Shown here one piece after another: positions 16,503-25,505 of a DNA stretch of 64,000 nucleotides (position 1 is the first letter of the stretch; every line of letters begins with the position of its first letter). A program made the position numbers and the translations under genes. The stretch is from Ruegeria sediminis (GTDB lineage: Bacteria > Pseudomonadota > Alphaproteobacteria > Rhodobacterales > Rhodobacteraceae): NCBI RefSeq assembly GCF_005938215.1, contig NZ_VCPD01000003.1, positions 496,001-560,000 of the forward strand. Direction: 5' to 3'. A model generated the notes under the pieces. That model ran no database searches. It worked only from the letters and a program-made list of their open reading frames with translations, and was not told where the DNA came from.

Positions 16503-18209
16503 TCAGGAACCGGTCTTGCGGAACCAATCCGCGGCGTTCCACAGTTCGCTGTCCCAGACGTTCAGGATCACGCCGCCCAGCGTGTTCGAGTGGGCGGACA
16601 GACGGCCACGGTGCACCAGCGGGATCATGCCGCCGTTTTCGACCATGATGTCGTTCAGACGCTTGGCCAGTTCGGCGCGCGCGTCCGCTCCGGCGGTTTC
16701 GGCCAGTTGCGCGTGCAGCTTGTCGAACTCCTCGTTGCAGAAACGGCTGATGTTCTCGCCCTGCCACTGCGTTTCGGGACGCGGAGCCTTGTCGCACAGG
16801 CCGTTGCCCAGATAGGACTGCGGGTCGGTGCCGTTGAAGGTGTTGGCGTACATCTCGACATCGGCATAGAACTTCTGGAAGGTGTCGGGCGAGCCCGGAT
16901 CACCGCCAAAGAAGACCGATGCGTTGATGTTGCGCAGTTCGGTCTCGATGCCGATTTGCGCCCACCATTCCTTGATCAGCGCCTGGAAGTCCTGACGGAC
17001 GGCGTTGGTCGAGGTCTGATAGACGATCTTGAGCGGAACGCCATCCTTTTCGCGCACGCCGTCGCCATCGGTGTCGACGATGCCTGCATCGTCCAGCAGC
17101 TTCTTGGCGCCTTCGATGTCCTGCTTGTCGCAGGTGAAGGTGGTCGAATTGACCGCAGCGGGTGCCGGCACCCAGTTGCAGGTCACCTGACCGGCCTTGC
17201 CGTATCCGATTTCGACCAGCAGCGGACGGTCGATGGCCAGGGACATGGCCTTGTAGACCGCCGGATCCTTCAGGAACGGATGCGGATGCTTGGCGGTCGA
17301 CCGCTCGCCTTCAGGCAGGTCGGGCGACGGGTTGGTCTGGTTCAGCATGATGCGCTCGACGAGCGGGCCGAAGCCCGCCACCGGAACGCCCTTGCCGCCT
17401 GCTTCCATCTGGGCGATCACCTCGGGCGCAAGCTGCAGGTTCCAGGCGTAGTCGAACTCGCCGGTTTCCATCACGGCACGGCCCGCCGCGGTCGCATCGC
17501 CGCCGCCCTTGAAGGTCAGCGTGGCGAAGGCCGGTTTGTTCGGGTCGCGGTAATTCGGGTTGGCCGACATGGTGATCACGTCGTTCGGCTTGAACTCGTC
17601 CACAACGAACGGGCCGGTGCCGATCGGGCCAAAGTTCTGTTCGGTGCATTCAGGTGCCTTGGCGCCCATGCAGTTCTCGAACTGGGCCTTCTGGATGATC
17701 GGGCTTTCGCCGCCCACGAAGGGGCCGTAGGGGAAGGGGGTCGGCTTGTCGAAAGTTACCTTGACGGTCATGTCGTCAACCGCCTCGACCGAGGTCACGC
17801 CTTCGAATTTCGTCACCTGCGCGCAGCCGCCTTCGGGATGCATGCAGTATTCGGCGGTGAACACGACGTCGGCCGATGTGAACGGGCTGCCGTCCGACCA
17901 GGTGATTCCGGGCGCGATCTTCCAGGTGATCGAGGTCAGATCCTCGCTCACCCCGCCGTTGTCGACGGTCGGGATCTCGGCGGCCAGGTAGGGCACCATG
18001 TTGCCGTCCTGGTCGTAGCGGGCGAGCGGTTCGATCACCAGCGACGCCGATTCAACGTCCTTGGTGCCACCCGACAGGAAGGGGTTCAGGATCGACGGAG
18101 CCTGCCAATAGATGATGCTGACATTGCCGTCCGATCCGCGCTCGGCCATGGCCATCGGGGCCAGCGCCGTGCTTGCGATCGCACCGAGCAAAAGGGCTTT
18201 GACTTTCAT
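16503..18209 (-). CDS. peptide ABC transporter substrate-binding protein (family 5)
   Basis: The 568-residue periplasmic binding protein has a Sec signal peptide (MKVKALLLGAIAS, cleavage after MAMA). Family 5 features follow: WQAPSILNPF, the AEIPTVDNGG/WKIAPGITWSDG region and the FDYAWNLQLAPEVIAQ stretch. The start at 18209 is preceded by GGAG; an upstream in-frame ATG at 18314 would add 35 residues that hide the signal peptide. It captures oligopeptides or similar ligands for the downstream permeases. The 285-nt gap upstream is shared with the divergent ATPase gene and must contain both promoters. Confidence 0.93.
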   Translation of the reverse strand: MKVKALLLGAIASTALAPMAMAERGSDGNVSIIYWQAPSILNPFLSGGTKDVESASLVIEPLARYDQDGNMVPYLAAEIPTVDNGGVSEDLTSITWKIAPGITWSDGSPFTSADVVFTAEYCMHPEGGCAQVTKFEGVTSVEAVDDMTVKVTFDKPTPFPYGPFVGGESPIIQKAQFENCMGAKAPECTEQNFGPIGTGPFVVDEFKPNDVITMSANPNYRDPNKPAFATLTFKGGGDATAAGRAVMETGEFDYAWNLQLAPEVIAQMEAGGKGVPVAGFGPLVERIMLNQTNPSPDLPEGERSTAKHPHPFLKDPAVYKAMSLAIDRPLLVEIGYGKAGQVTCNWVPAPAAVNSTTFTCDKQDIEGAKKLLDDAGIVDTDGDGVREKDGVPLKIVYQTSTNAVRQDFQALIKEWWAQIGIETELRNINASVFFGGDPGSPDTFQKFYADVEMYANTFNGTDPQSYLGNGLCDKAPRPETQWQGENISRFCNEEFDKLHAQLAETAGADARAELAKRLNDIMVENGGMIPLVHRGRLSAHSNTLGGVILNVWDSELWNAADWFRKTGS

Positions 18210-18494
18210 TCTACACTCCATGTTGGACACGAATGTGTCTTGCTTATCTCCGCACTGCCTGCGGATTTGGCGTTGCCGAAATGGATTCAAGGCTTTGAAA
18301 CAAAAGGAAAACACTGAACGTGCCCTGTGTTCCGCGCTCTCTCCCCCAGAACGGTTACGCTGCGTATCGAAACAGAGTTTCCGAAAATTGCAAGCCTTGC
18401 CGTCGGGAAAAGCTGCAATGGGTTTGACTTTCCCCGCCTCGCGGTCTTAGCGTTTGTCACTCAACCAACAAGGGCGGCCAAGGGGAGCGCTTTC

Positions 18495-20315
18495 GTGCTG
18501 GATCAGCCTATTGCACAGATCAGGAAACTGCGGGTCGAATTCCAGACCAAGGATGGACCGGTCGTCGGGGTCGAGGATGTCTCGTTCGAGGTGCATCCGG
18601 GCGAAACCGTTTGTATCGTTGGGGAATCCGGTTCGGGCAAATCGGTGTCGTCGCTGTCCCTGATGCGGCTGGTGGAATTCGGCGGCGGCGAGATTGCAGG
18701 CGGCGAACTGCTGTTCGACCGGCGCGACGGGCGCGAGATGGACCTGGCGGAAGCCGACCAGGACATGATGAAGAAGATTCGCGGCAACGAGATCGGGATG
18801 ATCTTTCAAGAGCCGATGACGGCTCTGAACCCTGTCTTCACAGTCGGCCGTCAGCTGACCGAAGGGCTGCGCATTCACAAGGACATGTCCAAGGCCCAGG
18901 CCGAGAAGCGGGCGGTGGAACTGTTGCGTCAGGTCCGTATCCCCGAACCCGAGCGGCGGCTGGAACAGTATCCGCACGAGTTGTCGGGAGGAATGCGGCA
19001 GCGGGTCGTGATCGCCATGGCGATGGCTTGCGAGCCGCGCCTGCTGATCGCGGATGAGCCGACAACGGCGCTGGACGTGACGATTCAGGCGGAAATCCTG
19101 GCGCTGATGGACCGGCTCAAGCGCGAGACGGGTACGGCGGTGATGTTCATCACTCATGACATGGCGGTCGTTGCGCAGATGGCCGACCGCGTCGTCGTCA
19201 TGTATCGCGGCAACAAGGTCGAGGAAGGCCCCGTCACCGAGATTTTCGAGAACCCGAAGCACGACTACACCAAGGCCCTGCTGGCGGCGGTGCCGAAGCT
19301 GGGCGAAATGCGCGGCAAGGCGGCGCCCGAGCCGATGAAGCTGCTGGGTGTGGAAGGCCAGAAGATCGCGCCGATTCCCGGCACGAAGGACGTGCTGCTG
19401 ACCGTCAAGGGACTGACGACCCGTTTCCCCGTCAAGGGAGGTCTGTTGCGCCGCACTATCGCCAACGTGCATGCGGTCGAGGATGTCTCGTTCAAGCTGA
19501 ACCGCGGCCAGACGCTGAGTCTGGTCGGAGAATCCGGTTGCGGAAAGTCTTCGGCGGGGCGGTCGATCCTGCGGCTGGTCGAGCCGATGGCGGGCGAGAT
19601 CAATCTTGACGGCGTCGATATCATGAAGCTGGACCAGAACGGCCTTCGGAAGGCGCGTCTGGACATGCAGATGATCTTTCAGGATCCGTTCGCCTCGCTC
19701 AATCCGCAGATGCAACTTGTGGATCAGGTGGCCGAGCCGCTGAGGAACTACAACGTGGCGACTGGTTCGGAACTGCACGACCGGGTGGCGAACCTGTTCG
19801 ACCGGGTGCAGTTGCCGCGCAGCTTCATGCGCCGCTATCCGCACGAAATGTCCGGCGGGCAGCGCCAGCGTATCGCCATCGCCCGCGCACTGGCCTTGAA
19901 CCCCAAGCTGATCATCGCGGACGAGGCGGTTTCGGCGCTGGACGTCTCGGTTCAGGCGCAGGTCCTGAACCTGATGATGGAACTGCAGGCCGAACTGGGG
20001 CTGAGTTACCTGTTCATCTCGCACGACATGGCCGTGGTCGAGCGTGTGAGCCATCATGTCGGTGTCATGTATCTTGGCCGGATCGTCGAACTGGGGCCGC
20101 GGAGCCGCGTGTTCGAGAACCCGCAGCACCCCTATACGCAAGCCCTGATGAAGGCGGTTCCGATCGCGGATCCGAACAGGCGCAAGTCGGAAAAAGACCT
20201 GAACTTCAAACCGATCCCGTCGCCAATCCATTCCTTGGATTACAAGCCGGCGCCGTCGGAATACCGCGAAGTCGAACCGGGGCATTTCATCCTGACCACC
20301 GACAGCGGGTACTGA
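18495..20315 (+). CDS. fused double-domain ABC transporter ATPase (DppD-DppF / GsiA type)
   Basis: The 606-residue protein carries two complete nucleotide-binding domains. Domain 1 has Walker A GESGSGKS, signature LSGGMRQR and Walker [13 protein letters not shown]. Domain 2 has Walker A GESGCGKS, signature MSGGQRQR and Walker [13 protein letters not shown]. Each is followed by the oligopeptide-transporter C-terminal extension ([12 protein letters not shown]). The start is GTG at 18495 after AGGGGAG; the open frame upstream lacks homologous sequence. It is divergent from the binding-protein and permease genes it must serve. Note Ala in place of Pro-Thr in the second Walker B region (DEAVSALD), common in DppF-like domains. 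Confidence 0.93.
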   Translation: MLDQPIAQIRKLRVEFQTKDGPVVGVEDVSFEVHPGETVCIVGESGSGKSVSSLSLMRLVEFGGGEIAGGELLFDRRDGREMDLAEADQDMMKKIRGNEIGMIFQEPMTALNPVFTVGRQLTEGLRIHKDMSKAQAEKRAVELLRQVRIPEPERRLEQYPHELSGGMRQRVVIAMAMACEPRLLIADEPTTALDVTIQAEILALMDRLKRETGTAVMFITHDMAVVAQMADRVVVMYRGNKVEEGPVTEIFENPKHDYTKALLAAVPKLGEMRGKAAPEPMKLLGVEGQKIAPIPGTKDVLLTVKGLTTRFPVKGGLLRRTIANVHAVEDVSFKLNRGQTLSLVGESGCGKSSAGRSILRLVEPMAGEINLDGVDIMKLDQNGLRKARLDMQMIFQDPFASLNPQMQLVDQVAEPLRNYNVATGSELHDRVANLFDRVQLPRSFMRRYPHEMSGGQRQRIAIARALALNPKLIIADEAVSALDVSVQAQVLNLMMELQAELGLSYLFISHDMAVVERVSHHVGVMYLGRIVELGPRSRVFENPQHPYTQALMKAVPIADPNRRKSEKDLNFKPIPSPIHSLDYKPAPSEYREVEPGHFILTTDSGY

Positions 20316-20319
20316 TTTA

Positions 20320-21486
20320 ATGACCCAGCGTCTGACGCCGTTGGAGATCATGGCCAAGCTGGTGTCATTTCCGACGGTGAGCCGCGAGTCCAACCTGCCG
20401 CTGGTCGATTGGGTTGAGGGCTATCTGGCAAGTCAAGGTATCCAGGCGCATCGCTGGCCGGACCCGGCACAGCCGCACAAGGCCGCGCTCTTTGCCCATG
20501 TCGGGCCTTTGGAAGAGGGGGCGGTCGTGCTTTCCGGGCACACCGATGTCGTGCCCGTGGACGGTCAGCCCTGGGACAGCGATCCCTTCACCGTGACCGA
20601 GCGAGACGGCAAGTATTTCGGCCGCGGCACCTGCGACATGAAGGGTTTCGACGCGCTGGCGATCTGGGCGCTGGTCGAGGCCCGCCATCGCGGCGTCACG
20701 CGGCCTTTGCAACTGGCGCTGAGTTTCGACGAAGAGGTCGGCTGCACCGGCGCGCCGCCGCTGATCGCGGCGATGCAGGAGGTTCTGCCCAAGGGCTCGG
20801 CGGTGATCGTGGGCGAGCCGTCGATGATGCAGGCGGTCACCGGCCACAAGGGCGGGTTCGGATATGCCACCCATGTCGTCGGCTTCGAGGTACACAGTTC
20901 GATCATGCATACCGGCATCAACGCCGTCATGGCCGCTGCGCCGCTGATCGATTGGGCCAACCACCGCAATGCCGAAAACATGGCGGCCGAACCCTCGGCG
21001 CTGGCGGCTGTGTTCGAGCCACCCTGGACCACCTGTCATGTCGGGCAGATACAGGGTGGTACGGCGCATAACATCACCGCCAAGGACTGCCGTTTCATGT
21101 TGGATTTCCGGGTGGTGCCTGGCGAGGATCCCGCGACTTGGCGCGATGCTTACCTGGCCCGCGTGCGCGAGGTCGAAGCGAACATGCGGGCCGTCCATCC
21201 GGAGACCCGGATCGACGTGTCGGAAAGCTTCGCGGTGCCCGCGCTGGAGCCCGAACAGGGAGGCGAGGCCGAAACGCTGGTGCGGGTCCTGACCGGCGAC
21301 AACGCGACTCACGTGGTCAGCTACGGCACCGAGGCCGGGCACTTCCAGCAGGCCGGGTATTCCGCCGTCGTCTGTGGGCCGGGGGATATCGCGCAGGCGC
21401 ATCAGCCGAACGAATTCATCACAGTGGCGCAGTTCGATGCCGGCCACGCCTTCATGGAACGATTGTTGGACAAGCTGGAGAGCTAG
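20320..21486 (+). CDS. argE: acetylornithine deacetylase-like M20 metallohydrolase
   Basis: The 388-residue protein has the M20A metal ligands in GHTDVVPVDG (His, Asp), RGTCDMKGF and EEVGCTGA (Glu-Glu), as in ArgE, which removes acetate from N-acetylornithine. It begins 4 nt after the peptide-transporter ATPase. Linkage to the transporter and to three further M20 enzymes suggests a role in using imported acylated amino acids or peptides, so it may not be the biosynthetic ArgE. Family firm, physiological substrate open. Confidence 0.8.
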   Translation: MTQRLTPLEIMAKLVSFPTVSRESNLPLVDWVEGYLASQGIQAHRWPDPAQPHKAALFAHVGPLEEGAVVLSGHTDVVPVDGQPWDSDPFTVTERDGKYFGRGTCDMKGFDALAIWALVEARHRGVTRPLQLALSFDEEVGCTGAPPLIAAMQEVLPKGSAVIVGEPSMMQAVTGHKGGFGYATHVVGFEVHSSIMHTGINAVMAAAPLIDWANHRNAENMAAEPSALAAVFEPPWTTCHVGQIQGGTAHNITAKDCRFMLDFRVVPGEDPATWRDAYLARVREVEANMRAVHPETRIDVSESFAVPALEPEQGGEAETLVRVLTGDNATHVVSYGTEAGHFQQAGYSAVVCGPGDIAQAHQPNEFITVAQFDAGHAFMERLLDKLES

Positions 21487-21489
21487 GAG

Positions 21490-21873
21490 ATGCCGGGAAA
21501 CCGCTCGGATCGAGTTCGCGCCTATTTTCAAGCCCTGACTGCGGGCGATATCCCGGCGATCCTGAAGCTGTTTACACCCGATGCAGAGATCCACTCGCCT
21601 TTTCTGGGCGTGATGAAGGCTCAGGATTTCTACGCCAAACTCGATGCGGCCTCTGCCTCAAGCGAGCTCACGGTCCTGGATGTGCTGTTGGGCGAAGACG
21701 GTCAGAGCGCAGCGGCGCATTTCCGGTACGACTGGGTGCTGAAAAGCGGTAACCGGCTGGTCTTTGAGGGCGTCGATCATTTCACCTTCGGCGCTGATGA
21801 TCGTTTCACCGCGATGCGGATCTACTATGACACCCACCCTGTGCGCGAAGAGGTGGGGGACAAATACGCCTGA
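21490..21873 (+). CDS. SnoaL-like/NTF2-fold protein
   Basis: The 127-residue protein shows the NTF2/SnoaL cone fold pattern: SDRVRAYFQALTAGDIPAIL, then FTPDAEIHSPFLG, later VFEGVDHFTFGADDRFTAMRIYYDTHPV. Members are small isomerases, hydrolases or binding proteins. It lies between the ArgE-like gene (3-nt gap) and the HipO-like genes, evidently in the same operon. No catalytic residues can be assigned with confidence. Confidence 0.75.
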   Translation: MPGNRSDRVRAYFQALTAGDIPAILKLFTPDAEIHSPFLGVMKAQDFYAKLDAASASSELTVLDVLLGEDGQSAAAHFRYDWVLKSGNRLVFEGVDHFTFGADDRFTAMRIYYDTHPVREEVGDKYA

Positions 21874-21906
21874 AGCGCGGCGCGGGCCAACATGGGAGAA
21901 CTGGAT

Positions 21907-23073
21907 ATGCCGATCAAGAACCGACTGGCGGACATGCACGGCGAGATCACCGGCTGGCGCCGACACCTGCATGCGCACCCGGAACTGATGTACGACGTCC
22001 ACGAAACCGCGGGTTTCGTCGTCGAACGGCTCAGGGAATTCGGGGTCGATGACATCACCCCGGGTATCGGCAAGACCGGGGTCGTCGCCGTGATCAAGGG
22101 CAAGACCGACACCAAAGGCCGCGTGATCGGGTTGCGGGCGGACATGGACGCGCTGCCGATCGAAGAGGCGACGGGGCTCGACTATGCTTCCACCGTGCCG
22201 GGAAAGATGCACGCCTGCGGCCATGACGGGCATACCTCGATGCTGCTGGGGGCGGCGAAATACCTTGCCGAGACGCGGAATTTCGACGGTACCGCAGTGC
22301 TGATCTTTCAACCCGCCGAGGAAGGCGGCGCGGGCGGGCTTGCCATGTGCCAGGACGGGCTGATGGATCGCTGGGGCATTCAGGAAGTCTATGGCATGCA
22401 CAACACGCCGGGTCTACCGGTGGGGGAATTCGCGATCCGGCCCGGCGCTTTGCTGGCCTCCTCCGACGAGTTCGAGATCCGGGTGACGGGCAAGGGCGGC
22501 CATGCCGCCGCTCCGCACGAGGCGGTCGATACGACCCTTGTGGCCGCGCAGATCGTCGTGTCGTTGCAATCGGTCGTGTCGCGCACTGTGGATCCGATCA
22601 AGCGCGTGGTCCTGACCGTGGGAACCTTCGAGACCGACAGCGTTGCTTCGAACGTGATCGCGCACAAGGTGCGTCTGCAAGGCACGGTGAGGACGCTCGA
22701 CCCGGAATACCGCCCCATCGCCGAGGAACGGGTGCGCCGGATCGCCGAAGACACCGCCTCGGCCTTTGGGGCACATGCCGAGGTGATCTGGACGCCCGGC
22801 TACCCTGTAACCGTGAATTCGGCCGAGGAAACGACCCATGCCGCCGAAGCCGCAGCGGCGGTTGCCGGCAAGGTGAACGACAATGTCGATCCCATCATGC
22901 CTTCGGAAGATTTCGCCTACATGCTTGAAGAACGGCCCGGAGCCTACATCTTCATCGGGAACGGGGACACGGCCATGTGCCACCATCCCGCCTACAACTT
23001 CGACGACGACGCCATTCCCGCCGGTTGCAGCTGGTTCGCGGAAATCGTGGAACGGCGAATGCCCGTGGCGTGA
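21907..23073 (+). CDS. M20D amidohydrolase (HipO-like), tandem copy 1
   Basis: The 388-residue protein is a carboxypeptidase/aminoacylase of the hippurate hydrolase group, which cleaves N-acyl amino acids. Metal-site motifs are HACGHDGHT and PAEEGGAGG, the YGMHNTPG histidine, and the C-terminal CHHPAYNFDD histidines. The start at 21907 gives MPIKNRLA, the same opening as the two downstream paralogues; an ATG five codons upstream is less likely. It is the most divergent of the three copies: it has MPSEDFAYML where copies 2 and 3 have MGGEDF. Confidence 0.88.
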   Translation: MPIKNRLADMHGEITGWRRHLHAHPELMYDVHETAGFVVERLREFGVDDITPGIGKTGVVAVIKGKTDTKGRVIGLRADMDALPIEEATGLDYASTVPGKMHACGHDGHTSMLLGAAKYLAETRNFDGTAVLIFQPAEEGGAGGLAMCQDGLMDRWGIQEVYGMHNTPGLPVGEFAIRPGALLASSDEFEIRVTGKGGHAAAPHEAVDTTLVAAQIVVSLQSVVSRTVDPIKRVVLTVGTFETDSVASNVIAHKVRLQGTVRTLDPEYRPIAEERVRRIAEDTASAFGAHAEVIWTPGYPVTVNSAEETTHAAEAAAAVAGKVNDNVDPIMPSEDFAYMLEERPGAYIFIGNGDTAMCHHPAYNFDDDAIPAGCSWFAEIVERRMPVA

Positions 23074-23089
23074 CAAAGGGGAGAGAGAC

Positions 23090-24253
23090 ATGCCGATCAA
23101 GAATCGTCTTGCGGAAATGCACGCCGAGATCACGGCCTGGCGGCGGGACATCCACGAAAACCCCGAAATCCTCTACGACACTCATCGCACCAGCGCGCTG
23201 GTTGCCGAAAAACTCAGGGAGTTCGGATGCGACGAAGTGGCGACCGGCATTGGCCGAACCGGCGTCGTTGGTGTGATCAAAGGCAAAACGGACACAATGG
23301 GGCGCGTGATCGGCCTGCGCGCGGACATGGACGCCCTGCCGATGCAGGAGCAGACCGGGCTTGCCCATGCTTCGAAAACGCCAGGCGCGATGCATGCCTG
23401 CGGCCATGACGGGCACACGGCGATGGTGCTGGGGGCGGCGAAATACCTGGCCGAGACGCGGAATTTTGACGGCACCGCCGTGGTGATCTTTCAGCCGGCG
23501 GAAGAGGGCGGCAACGGGGCCGAAGCGATGTGCAATGACGGTCTGATGGACCGGTTTGGGATTCAGGAAGTCTATGCCATGCACAATGTGCCGGGGATAT
23601 CCGCCGGTCAGTTCGCGATCCGCTCGGGCCCGCTGCTTGCGGCGGCCGACGAATTCGACGTTCACCTCGAAGGGCGGGGCGGCCACGGCGCCAAGCCGCA
23701 CGAAACCATCGACACCACGGTCATGTTGTCCCAATTGATCGTCGCCTTGCAGACTATCGTGTCCCGCAACGCCGACCCGGTCCTGCAGGCGGTCCTGTCG
23801 GTGACCTCGGTTGAAACTTCGTCGAAGGCGTTCAACGTGATCCCGCAATCCGCCCGCCTGCGCGGCACCGTGCGGACCCACTCGAACGAGTTGCGGGACC
23901 TGATCGAGAAGCGCCTGACTGAAGTGGTCGAAGGGGTCGCCTCCACATTCGGTGGATCTGCGCGGGTCAGCTATCACCGGGGCGTGCCTGTGACGATCAA
24001 TGCCGAGGAGCAGACGGGTTACGCCACCGAGGCGGCGATCGCGGTCGGAGGCAGTTGCGACGAAGCGCCGATGGTCATGGGCGGCGAGGATTTTTCGTTC
24101 ATGCTGCAGGAACGCCCGGGCGCTTTCATCGTGCTGGGAAACGGCGACAGTGCCGGGCTGCATCACCCGGAATACGATTTCAACGACGAGATCATCCCGA
24201 TGGGTTGCTCGTGGTTTGCAGAAATGGTCGAGCGCAGAATGCCGGCCGCCTGA
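23090..24253 (+). CDS. M20D amidohydrolase (HipO-like), tandem copy 2
   Basis: The 387-residue protein is a close paralogue of its neighbours with HACGHDGHT, PAEEGG, AMHNVPG and LHHPEYDFND motifs intact, so it is presumed active. The start follows AGGGGAGAGAGA by a few bases and lies 16 nt after copy 1. Its substrate-domain residues differ from copies 1 and 3 (for example HGAKPHETID and the SYHRGVPVTI segment), suggesting a distinct acyl or amino-acid preference (inference). Confidence 0.88.
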   Translation: MPIKNRLAEMHAEITAWRRDIHENPEILYDTHRTSALVAEKLREFGCDEVATGIGRTGVVGVIKGKTDTMGRVIGLRADMDALPMQEQTGLAHASKTPGAMHACGHDGHTAMVLGAAKYLAETRNFDGTAVVIFQPAEEGGNGAEAMCNDGLMDRFGIQEVYAMHNVPGISAGQFAIRSGPLLAAADEFDVHLEGRGGHGAKPHETIDTTVMLSQLIVALQTIVSRNADPVLQAVLSVTSVETSSKAFNVIPQSARLRGTVRTHSNELRDLIEKRLTEVVEGVASTFGGSARVSYHRGVPVTINAEEQTGYATEAAIAVGGSCDEAPMVMGGEDFSFMLQERPGAFIVLGNGDSAGLHHPEYDFNDEIIPMGCSWFAEMVERRMPAA

Positions 24254-24277
24254 GTTTTCGAAGGAGAGAAAAGAGAT

Positions 24278-25441
24278 ATGCCAGTCAAGAACCGTTTCGC
24301 CGAGTTGCAGGAGGAAATCACCGCCTGGCGACGAGATATTCACGAGAACCCCGAGATCCTGTTCGAAACCCACCGCACCAGCGCAATGGTTGCGGACAAG
24401 TTGAGAGACTTCGGCTGTGACGAAGTGGTGACCGGTATCGGCCGCACCGGTGTCGTGGGCGTCATCAAGGGCAAGTCAGACACAAAGGGCAAGGTGATCG
24501 GCCTGCGCGCCGACATGGACGCACTGCCGATCCACGAGGCGACGGGGCTCGACTACGCCTCCAAGACGCCGGGCGCCATGCATGCCTGCGGCCATGACGG
24601 CCATACGGCGATGCTGTTGGGCGCGGCCAAATATCTGTCCGAGACCCGAAACTTCGACGGCACGGTCGTCGTGATCTTCCAGCCCGCCGAAGAAGGCGGC
24701 GGCGGCGGTCGCGAGATGTGCGAGGACGGCATGATGGAACGGTGGAACATCCAGGAAGTCTATGGGATGCACAACTGGCCCGGCCAGCCCGTAGGCCGGT
24801 TCGCAATCCGCCCAGGCGCCTTCTTTGCCGCTACCGACCAGTTCGACATCACTTTCGAAGGGCGCGGCGGCCATGCCGCCAAGCCTCATGAGACCGTGGA
24901 CACCACCGTGATGACGGCGCAGGCGGTGCTGGCCCTGCAGACCATCGCGTCGCGCAATGCCGACCCGATCGATCAAGTCGTGGTGTCGGTCACCTCTTTC
25001 GAGACCTCGTCCAAGGCGTTCAACGTGATCCCGCAGAAGGTGCAGATCAAGGGCACCGTCCGCACGATGAGCAAGGACATGCGGGATCTGGCGGAAAAGC
25101 GGATCAAGGAAATCTGCAACGGCGTCGCCGCAACCTTCGACGGTCGGGCGGACGTGACCTATATCCGCGGCTATCCGGTGATGGTGAACAGCGAGGAACA
25201 GACTGATTTCGCGGCGCAGGTGGCCCGTAGTGTGTCCGGCGACTGCGAAGAGGCTCCGCTGGTCATGGGGGGGGAGGATTTCGCCTTCATGCTCGAGGAG
25301 CGTCCTGGCGCCTACATCCTTGTCGGCAACGGCGACACGGCGATGGTGCATCACCCCGAGTACAACTTCAACGACGAGGCCATTCCGGCTGGCTGCAGTT
25401 GGTGGGCCGAGATCGTCGAGCAGCGTATGCCGGCGGCATGA
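24278..25441 (+). CDS. M20D amidohydrolase (HipO-like), tandem copy 3
   Basis: The 387-residue protein is closest to copy 2; both share ITAWRRDIHENPEIL, the SSKAFNVIP segment and GGEDF. Metal motifs HACGHDGHT, PAEEGGGGG, YGMHNWPG and VHHPEYNFND are intact. It lies 24 nt after copy 2 and is the last gene of the run before a strong hairpin. Cytoplasmic (no signal peptide), as expected for an enzyme acting after import. Confidence 0.88.
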   Translation: MPVKNRFAELQEEITAWRRDIHENPEILFETHRTSAMVADKLRDFGCDEVVTGIGRTGVVGVIKGKSDTKGKVIGLRADMDALPIHEATGLDYASKTPGAMHACGHDGHTAMLLGAAKYLSETRNFDGTVVVIFQPAEEGGGGGREMCEDGMMERWNIQEVYGMHNWPGQPVGRFAIRPGAFFAATDQFDITFEGRGGHAAKPHETVDTTVMTAQAVLALQTIASRNADPIDQVVVSVTSFETSSKAFNVIPQKVQIKGTVRTMSKDMRDLAEKRIKEICNGVAATFDGRADVTYIRGYPVMVNSEEQTDFAAQVARSVSGDCEEAPLVMGGEDFAFMLEERPGAYILVGNGDTAMVHHPEYNFNDEAIPAGCSWWAEIVEQRMPAA

Positions 25442-25443
25442 CG

Positions 25444-25482
25444 AATTGCGCGGCGGGGTGCAGTCCCCGCCGCGCGGCAATT
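25444..25482. terminator. strong stem-loop between hipO-like copy 3 and waaA
   Basis: AATTGC (25444-25449) pairs with GCAATT (25477-25482), and GCGGCGGGG (25450-25458) pairs with CCCCGCCGC (25465-25473), leaving a small bulge and a six-base loop. It lies between convergent operons and could terminate both, though no T-tract is present. Confidence 0.55.
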
Positions 25483-25505
25483 GACCGTTGCGGCTTAGAC
25501 CCGGT

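Noticed and set aside
21907..25441. Tandem repeats suggesting an assembly duplication
   Set aside because: The three M20 copies differ throughout at protein level and have different spacers, so they are true paralogues and not a repeated read artefact.
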